From Leptolinea sp. UBA5203 (GTDB lineage Bacteria > Chloroflexota > Anaerolineae > Anaerolineales > Anaerolineaceae), in NCBI GenBank assembly GCA_002412765.1, contig DHVR01000022.1, positions 1-40,165 on the forward strand: 40,165 bases of DNA, given 5' to 3'. A program made the translations under genes and the position numbers. Under the pieces are notes generated by a model, which worked only from the letters and a program-made list of their open reading frames with translations, was not told the DNA's origin and made no database searches. Each line of letters starts with the position of its first letter. Positions within the stretch are counted from its first letter, which is position 1. Below, piece after piece: positions 34,758-40,165 of this stretch.

Positions 34758-35162
34758 ATTGACCTCGATTTGGTTGATTCATCATATCCCGAAATCCAAT
34801 GCCTGCCCTCAGGCAAGGGAGCAGTCTTTGCCCTGGTCTGCCGGGGGTAACGATCCCCATCCATAGGCCAGGTAGACGGATTTATTTATAAGGGACACCA
34901 AGCAAAGAAGAAACACACAAAATAATGTATGTTCATTCTGCCGTAACAAACATCCGATCAATGGTATTTTCCAACCAGGTTCTCTCAACAATCAAATTTG
35001 GGGTAATTTTTAAATAAATACTGATTTTCATGCCATAAAAAAAATATGCTCAGGCGTTAAGTTCCGTATAATTAGTTAGGGGTATCAACAGGAAACAATC
35101 CTTTTTTATTGATAGCTTCTCATATCTTATGCATTCTTCTGAAAATGGAAGGGATTGGTGCT
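34758..35162. other. Divergent intergenic region
   Basis: No gene is supported between the receiver and the glycosyltransferase gene. A TGCCTG / CAGGCA hairpin lies at about 34801-34815. A TATAAT at about 35068-35073 could serve the glycosyltransferase gene, but no good -35 box is seen. Confidence 0.4.
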
Positions 35163-37172
35163 ATGCAAGATTCATCTGAAATGAATGACCTGCAACAAGA
35201 ACAATCCGCTGCGGCTTTCACAGGGGATCCCTCGATCGGACGATCCAAATCGGTTTGGCTGAAATTGGCGATTAACGATATTGTATTAGTCGTAGCCGGT
35301 TTCAAAGTGAGCAAGAGTGATATTTTCCAAGCCAGGTTTCTGCCCTGGTATTTGCTTTTGGTCGGACTAGTATTATTGTTGCTGACGTGGGTTTCACTTG
35401 ATAAACTTGCTTTCATCAAGTTCCTTGAAAAAGGGCTGAATTTTGTCTATATAAAATCGAGACTTACTGCATGGCATCGGGCGCTGTTAGTGTGTCCTTC
35501 GGTTCTGCTGGCAGTAACTCACGTTGCAGCGGGAAACGATATGATGATGCGTACGCCCTGGCTGGCGGTATCAACCTGGTTGCTAGCGATCACCTTTGGC
35601 ATACTGGCGGGCTGGAAACGGGAAAAGATCGTTTGGGACAGGCGCAACCTGATGACTACCGCAGCATGGATGTTGGGCTTCATAGCGCTGGCTTTCCAGT
35701 TGCGGGCGTTCAACCTGACAAATATCCCAGTGAACCTGACAGGCGATGAAGCCTCGGCCGGTTTGTTTAGCGTGGAGATCATCGACGGCAAATGGAACAA
35801 TATTTTCCGAACCGGCTGGTTTGAATTCCCGTCCCTGTACTTTCTCATACCGGCTACAAGCATCTCCATCTTTGGAAGGACCATCCTGGGGCTGCGCCTG
35901 CCTTCTGCGATCGCAGGCAGCATCATTGTCGGATTGCTGTATCTGTTGGGGCGCGTACTGTATAACCACCGCACGGGGGTGATAGCGGCAGCATTGCTTT
36001 CAGCCTCGCATTTCCATATTCATTTCAGCCGCATCGGTTTAAATAATATCTGGGACGGCATCTTTTTTGTGTCGTTCACCGGTTTGTTTTGGCGCGCCTG
36101 GCAAAAGCAAAGCCGCAATCTGTATTTGTTCGCTGGTCTGGTACTGGGGCTATCCCAGTATTTCTATGCCAGTGCGCGCATGCTGCCGGGTTTGCTGCTG
36201 ATCTGGCTGGTTATTTTCGCCATCAGTGATTGGCGCAAGTTTAAAACGCAGCTCGGTAATTTTGGGTATCTTCTCTGGCTGTCGATTCTGGTTTATGCTC
36301 CGTTATTCATATACACCGTTGGCAGAATGGATCAGTTTATGGCCCCTCTTTCAAGGGTAGCCATTAAGCCGCTAACCATCGGTTTTACGGATAAGCTGCT
36401 AATTTATATGCAGCAGTTGGCCAAGGGGTTTGGAGCCTACAACCTGGTGGACCTACGGCACTGGTATACCCCGGGTGTACCCATGATGTTGTATATTGAA
36501 GGCAGTTTCTTTATGCTTGGGATCCTATTGTTTGTGGCCCAGTGGCGCAGCCCAAAAAGCTGGATGCTGTTTTCCTGGCTGGCCGCTTTTTCCGTGATGG
36601 GTGCGCTGAGTGAGTCGGTGCCCGCAGCTCAGCGCTTTACAGCCAGTGCTCCGGCAGCCATGTTGGTAGCCGCCTTTGCGCTGGATTGGGTTTTGAATCG
36701 CCTGGCGTTGATGTGGAAGAAAATTCCACACCTGGTGTTTAACGGAATCGCCTGGTTGATCGTGCTGGCTGCCATGCTGATGAATTTAAATTTCTATTAC
36801 AGCCAATATACACCAGATAGCTATCACAAGGATCACAACACCCTGCTGGCACAGCGCCTGGCGGACTGGCTGCTGGCCAACCCACGGGATTGGAATGTAT
36901 ATTTCTTTGGCCACAGGATGGGCTATTATTCCATCCGTAATATCCAATATCTGGCACCATTTGCTACCGGGTATGAGATGATTGAACCCTGGGGCAGCGA
37001 AAAGAATCCGGTGGTGGAACCAGGCGATGACCTGTTTATTTTTCTGGATCAGCGGGAAGACGACCTGCTGGCTGTGAAAAAGCAATATCCCAGTTGTGAG
37101 GAGAAATTTGTGGGTGATAATGTGTTTGGGGTGATGTATACTGCCTGGATTTGTTATGATCTTAAGCCGTAA
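35163..37172 (+). CDS. GT39/ArnT-like membrane glycosyltransferase
   Basis: Polytopic membrane protein of 669 residues with about 12-13 hydrophobic segments. The first extracytoplasmic loop carries NLTGDEASAG with D195-E196, the acidic motif where dolichyl- or polyprenyl-phosphate sugar transferases of the GT-C fold (PMT, ArnT) bind metal and acceptor. FEFPSLYFLIPATSISIFGRTILGLRLPSAIAGSI and HFHIHFSRIGLNNIWDG are typical of the bacterial GT39-like group. The first 40 residues are polar and acidic. The C-terminal soluble domain (about 560-669) ends VMYTAWICYDLKP. It probably transfers a sugar from a lipid carrier to a surface polymer or protein. An AGGGA lies upstream of ATG 35163; ATG 35145 is an alternative start. 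Confidence 0.88.
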   Translation: MQDSSEMNDLQQEQSAAAFTGDPSIGRSKSVWLKLAINDIVLVVAGFKVSKSDIFQARFLPWYLLLVGLVLLLLTWVSLDKLAFIKFLEKGLNFVYIKSRLTAWHRALLVCPSVLLAVTHVAAGNDMMMRTPWLAVSTWLLAITFGILAGWKREKIVWDRRNLMTTAAWMLGFIALAFQLRAFNLTNIPVNLTGDEASAGLFSVEIIDGKWNNIFRTGWFEFPSLYFLIPATSISIFGRTILGLRLPSAIAGSIIVGLLYLLGRVLYNHRTGVIAAALLSASHFHIHFSRIGLNNIWDGIFFVSFTGLFWRAWQKQSRNLYLFAGLVLGLSQYFYASARMLPGLLLIWLVIFAISDWRKFKTQLGNFGYLLWLSILVYAPLFIYTVGRMDQFMAPLSRVAIKPLTIGFTDKLLIYMQQLAKGFGAYNLVDLRHWYTPGVPMMLYIEGSFFMLGILLFVAQWRSPKSWMLFSWLAAFSVMGALSESVPAAQRFTASAPAAMLVAAFALDWVLNRLALMWKKIPHLVFNGIAWLIVLAAMLMNLNFYYSQYTPDSYHKDHNTLLAQRLADWLLANPRDWNVYFFGHRMGYYSIRNIQYLAPFATGYEMIEPWGSEKNPVVEPGDDLFIFLDQREDDLLAVKKQYPSCEEKFVGDNVFGVMYTAWICYDLKP

Positions 37173-37225
37173 ATGCGATTGGCATATGAAATCAGTTGAA
37201 CCTCTTAGGTTCGATGGCTGGATAG

Positions 37226-37474
37226 GATGATTGCCAGATAACGATCTTTGACATGATAGTCGAAAACTTAGTCTATTTGCCGAAAATGCGCTATTTAAAT
37301 TTAGTATTAATAGAGAAATTCTCGAGAAACCTACTTTGTCAGATTATGGGAAGGCAATATCGGGTTTGTAGGTGTGGTCATGTTGGAGATCGTGATATTT
37401 GTATTCTTGATTTTGTCAAAATGAAGAATAAGGCTATAAAAGGAAAAATAAATTATCGAAGTAATGTGCATTAG
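37226..37474 (+). pseudogene. Decayed C-terminal fragment of a TnpB (IS200/IS605-type) nuclease
   Basis: Open frame after a TAG at 37223-37225. FDMIVENLVYLPKMRYLN resembles the RuvC-II part of TnpB (IVVENLNVKGM-type, with catalytic Glu), and YRVCRCGHVGDRDICILDF resembles the zinc-finger end and RuvC-III part (CxCGHVxDRDxNAA-type, with catalytic Asp). Only a short stretch separates the two, so the middle is deleted, and the N-terminal half is missing. Composition is AT-rich against its neighbours. No TnpA gene is present. I infer an old insertion reduced to a remnant, unlikely to encode an active product. Confidence 0.55.
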
Positions 37475-37621
37475 AACTATGTTATTAGTGTTCCAAAAAC
37501 TACTTTTTATCGATAGCTATCACTTTATTAATGAAAAATGATTAAATAGTAGCAACAAAGCCGATGAAGTAAGCCTCAAAATCATTCTTCACTTCAGCTA
37601 TAAAAATCAGATGATATCAAT

Positions 37622-37653
37622 AAAAAACGCCCAATGAAGGGCGTTTTTGTTTA
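37622..37653. terminator. Bidirectional Rho-independent terminator
   Basis: AAAAACGCCC pairs with GGGCGTTTTT over AATGAA, followed by GTTT on the forward strand and TTTTTTATTG on the reverse. It lies between the forward glycosyltransferase/TnpB remnant and the reverse SPFH gene and can end both transcripts. Confidence 0.9.
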
Positions 37654-37736
37654 CGATAAAAATGTCATTCACTCAACCATATTTTCAACCAACGAATACT
37701 TAAACCTTTAGCTGAAAATTCTAGTTTTAGTCTGCC

Positions 37737-39764
37737 TTATGCATTTATTTCTGGTTCTGATCCAGCGGGTTTCACCGGTTTGGCAGGTTCGCTTTCGACG
37801 GCTTTTTCACTGGTCATTTTATCGGTAATATCTTTGCGCAGTTTGGCAACCAATGGGTTAACCGTGGCCTTGGGGCCACTGTCCTCAATATCCATCTTGT
37901 CGGAAAGGAGCATGGCCAACAAACCTTGCATGATGTTGGAACTCACGCCGCCTTCCTCTGCATTGCCGCCGCCAGATATGACTGTACGCGGAACCACTGC
38001 AACCCCGGATTTTTCAACAGCTTCCGAGAAGCGGGTAAGTACCTGTGAAGTAACCTGATATCTTGCCCCGCCGTAGGCACGAACCTGTTCTTCGGTGGCG
38101 ATAGCCTGGGCAATACCGGTACGAGCGATTCTTTCGGCATCGGCTTCGGCAAGGGTCTTGACGGTTGCAGCCTGTTGAATAGCATTCTGATAAGCTGCCT
38201 TACCTTTGTTGGCCTGGACGGTAATGTCGATCTCGGAGGCGGTCAGGGTAGTCTGCTGCTCTGCTCTCGCCTGGGCTTCCTTAAGCTCGCGTTCCTTGGT
38301 GGAAGCAATTTGTTGTTTGCCGTAAGTTTCCACCTTTTCCTGCGCAATCTGACGATCACGAAGCTGATTCAAAATGGTTTCAATCTGTTTGTCCCCTGCA
38401 ATGGCAGAGGGCGTTCCAATCAGAACTTCTTCCATTTCCAGATTGTAATGTTCAAACTTGGCTTTCATTTCTGAACTGGCCAGATTCTGGATTTCGCTGC
38501 GGCCTTGAATCAGTTGAATCAAAGTACGGGTCTGGCCCACATTCTTGAAATAGGCGGCAACCATCGGGTCGAGGGTTTGTTCGACCAGTTTCTTAACATC
38601 CCCGAAGCGCTGAACCACCAGCGGCGCTTTCTTGTAGTCAATATGGATAACCACAGAGAGGGGTAACGATGGCTCGAAGGCATCCTTGGTGATCAGGGAG
38701 ACTTCTGCCAGATTTTCATCCAAATTATGGGAACCTTTTTCATTCTGAATCCATTTCAGGATGATGTTGGTCGTTGGCACGGCGACCACCTTGCCGGCAT
38801 AGGTATTGAAGGCATACTTGCCCGGAAGTAAAGGCTCTGCCCACACACCGCGGCTGTCCTTGGCGACCAATTCGCCATGCTTGTAGTCAGCGCCGGAGGT
38901 ATCTTCGCCTTTTTTACCGGTATAACTGACCACCACGCCCACAAAACCGACTTCGATGATGGTCTTGTTGATAAAATCAATGGTGGCAAAGAGGCGATTG
39001 ATGTAATAGGTACCTTCAACCAGTACCTGTAACTGGCGTCCGCGCATACCCTTGGCCAGCAAAAACTTGTCCGGGTTTTGGAAACTATTGTGGTATTTAT
39101 CCGCTTCGCCGGGTTCGTTTCCAACGATGGGCGCGATGATTTCATCTGTCGGCAGGGAAGCGCCATCATGGACGGTGACAATACCGACCAGATCCTCGTC
39201 ATCCCGAATCACCACGGGGGTATAGCCCTTGCGGTCATTAATCACAGCACCCATGTTGGCGATGACACTTTCATCATCCCGGCTCAAGCTCAAGCTGTAA
39301 ACCTGTTCTTCGGTAAAAACGATAAACTGCACCAAGTTGATGGCATAGGTACCTTCACGAAGGATGAGACGTTGTGGGCCGCGTTGACCGCCGTTGGTCA
39401 GGAAATTACGCACATCCTGGAAGTTATTGGCGGTTACGTTGCAGGCCAGGGTCTGATCAGCAGGCAGGTTTTCACCATCCCGGGCGAAGACATAGCCGAT
39501 TTTTCCCTGAGAAATGGTAACCAGGGGAACGCGATGCACCACATACATGATGGTAATAAGAAAATGGAGTCCGCCGCGCAGTAAATCAGGTTGGAATCCG
39601 GCTTCCCCTTCCAGGGCGATAAACCCTTTTTTCATGCGTTTTCCGCCGAATCGTTTTTCAACGATACCCACACTGTTGTTAGGGATGAAAATAATGGAGG
39701 CTAAAATCAGCCACACAGGAATAATCACCCATAAATACTTAAAAATGCCCAAAATGAAATCCAT
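37737..39764 (-). CDS. SPFH/band-7 protein with repeated N-terminal domains
   Basis: A 675-residue membrane-anchored protein, TM helix at about 10-28. Residues 32-335 contain four related beta-rich units (about 32-84, 89-152, 193-265, 275-335), most opening VG(I/V)V and reaching RG-x-Q/V...L-x-(E/P)G-x-Y-x-(I/F)N. The SPFH domain follows (about 325-450: TNIILKWIQ, LPLSVVIHIDYKKAP, VVQRFGDVKKLVEQTLDPMVAAYFKN). Then comes a long Glu/Ala/Gln coiled coil (about 455-580) with EADAERIARTGIAQA typical of flotillins, and a polar C-tail. SPFH proteins oligomerise and organise membrane microdomains. AAGGA lies 8 bases before the ATG. The gene is alone; the forward strand upstream has no gene within the window. 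Confidence 0.9.
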   Translation of the reverse strand: MDFILGIFKYLWVIIPVWLILASIIFIPNNSVGIVEKRFGGKRMKKGFIALEGEAGFQPDLLRGGLHFLITIMYVVHRVPLVTISQGKIGYVFARDGENLPADQTLACNVTANNFQDVRNFLTNGGQRGPQRLILREGTYAINLVQFIVFTEEQVYSLSLSRDDESVIANMGAVINDRKGYTPVVIRDDEDLVGIVTVHDGASLPTDEIIAPIVGNEPGEADKYHNSFQNPDKFLLAKGMRGRQLQVLVEGTYYINRLFATIDFINKTIIEVGFVGVVVSYTGKKGEDTSGADYKHGELVAKDSRGVWAEPLLPGKYAFNTYAGKVVAVPTTNIILKWIQNEKGSHNLDENLAEVSLITKDAFEPSLPLSVVIHIDYKKAPLVVQRFGDVKKLVEQTLDPMVAAYFKNVGQTRTLIQLIQGRSEIQNLASSEMKAKFEHYNLEMEEVLIGTPSAIAGDKQIETILNQLRDRQIAQEKVETYGKQQIASTKERELKEAQARAEQQTTLTASEIDITVQANKGKAAYQNAIQQAATVKTLAEADAERIARTGIAQAIATEEQVRAYGGARYQVTSQVLTRFSEAVEKSGVAVVPRTVISGGGNAEEGGVSSNIMQGLLAMLLSDKMDIEDSGPKATVNPLVAKLRKDITDKMTSEKAVESEPAKPVKPAGSEPEINA

Positions 39765-40140
39765 GGTACTTATCCTTTTTCGTCAAACGAATTCCTATAC
39801 CTTCGCTTTGCAGCGAATCCTTTTAGCAAGGTAAAGGCTAAATATGGTTTGGATGTGATCGAGATGAAATTACAACCAGGAACGTGATGGATCACCCATT
39901 TTCCAAGGTAAATAGTCTCCACATAATTCATAAACGAACAGGGACTGAGTAGGAAAGACAATGTTTACCAGTGGAAATGTCGATTATCCGCGCAATTCTT
40001 CATAGTTAGCTTCTGCCCCTGCGTCCTTTAACGCCTGATTCATTATAGTCTTTTCCAAATAATTCGTACATCCAAATAGATGTTTGATCGGTATGTTAAC
40101 CGCATTGTTGCTAAATCTTGGTTTAATGGAATCGAAAACC
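39765..40140. other. Upstream region of the SPFH gene
   Basis: No gene is seen in these 376 bases. A reverse-strand TATAAT lies at about 40042-40047, too far and without a clear -35 box to be called a promoter with confidence. Confidence 0.35.
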
Positions 40141-40165
40141 GTAGGGGCCAAGCATTTCATCAACG
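40141..40165. repeat. Double-hairpin repeat, left end of copy C
   Basis: GTAGGGGCCAAGCATTTCA at the window edge is identical to the left arm of copy B at 9596-9614, so a third copy begins here and continues outside the window. Confidence 0.7.

Noticed and set aside
34795..34870. Hairpin-rich segment resembling a tRNA
   Set aside because: The TGCCTG / CAGGCA stem lacks an anticodon arm and T-arm consensus.
34809..34991. Small reverse-strand open frame of 60 codons
   Set aside because: It has no ribosome site, a mixed composition, and lies in a promoter-type region between divergent genes.

Overview
The window looks like chromosomal DNA from a mesophilic member of the Chloroflexota, probably Anaerolineae. 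This is inferred from the gene repertoire (MBOAT and SGNH envelope-modification genes, GT39-type glycosyltransferase, DtxR regulator, lipoproteins beside many cytoplasmic sensors) and from abundant short GC-rich intergenic repeats. There is no rRNA or tRNA to confirm it. About 25 intact protein genes are supported, plus one 41-residue gene, one recognisable transposon remnant and an unusual load of structured intergenic repeats. I saw no CRISPR array, intact insertion sequence, prophage or RNA gene.

Layout. 1-765: 3' end of an NAD-dependent isocitrate/isopropylmalate dehydrogenase-family gene. 1339-4289: methyltransferase, a reverse-strand protein with a kinase fold but no catalytic residues, and an MgtC/DUF4010 membrane protein. 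5162-9506: three-gene ABC exporter operon (fused double FtsX permease, HlyD-type adaptor, ATPase). 9507-10719: gene-free repeat cluster. 10720-11391: DtxR-like metalloregulator, divergent from the next operon. 11551-16088: six-gene envelope-acylation operon. 16289-18052: diguanylate cyclase, then a terminator. 18178-21375: galK, galT and a metallophosphoesterase on the reverse strand. 21947-22681: P-loop protein. 23012-25840: REC-REC-PAS-GAF-GAF-HD-GYP protein. 26076-26822: four 134-bp repeat units. 26913-28469: FGGY sugar kinase. 28801-30909: membrane GGDEF-EAL protein. 31635-33890: GH5 lipoprotein with SLH-like segments. 34362-34757: single-domain receiver. 35163-37172: GT39-like membrane glycosyltransferase. 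37226-37474: decayed TnpB C-terminus. 37737-39764: SPFH/band-7 protein with an unusual repeated N-terminal half.

The most interesting locus is 11551-16088. An MBOAT acyltransferase is translationally coupled to a previously unmarked 41-residue single-pass protein ending in W-I-Y-Q-G-F. That matches the aromatic-I-Y-x-x-F terminus of DltX, the small partner of the MBOAT DltB in teichoic-acid D-alanylation. Two extracytoplasmic SGNH-fold proteins follow, one canonical (Ser93) and one lipoprotein with Cys in place of the nucleophilic Ser. No DltA or DltC is present. I infer a Dlt-like relay (MBOAT to microprotein Tyr to SGNH protein) that acylates some other surface polymer.

Other themes are dense c-di-GMP signalling (one cyclase, one HD-GYP, one GGDEF-EAL, one lone receiver), sugar use (galK/galT, FGGY kinase, GH5), and several families of hairpin-forming intergenic repeats, including a recent 215-bp tandem duplication.
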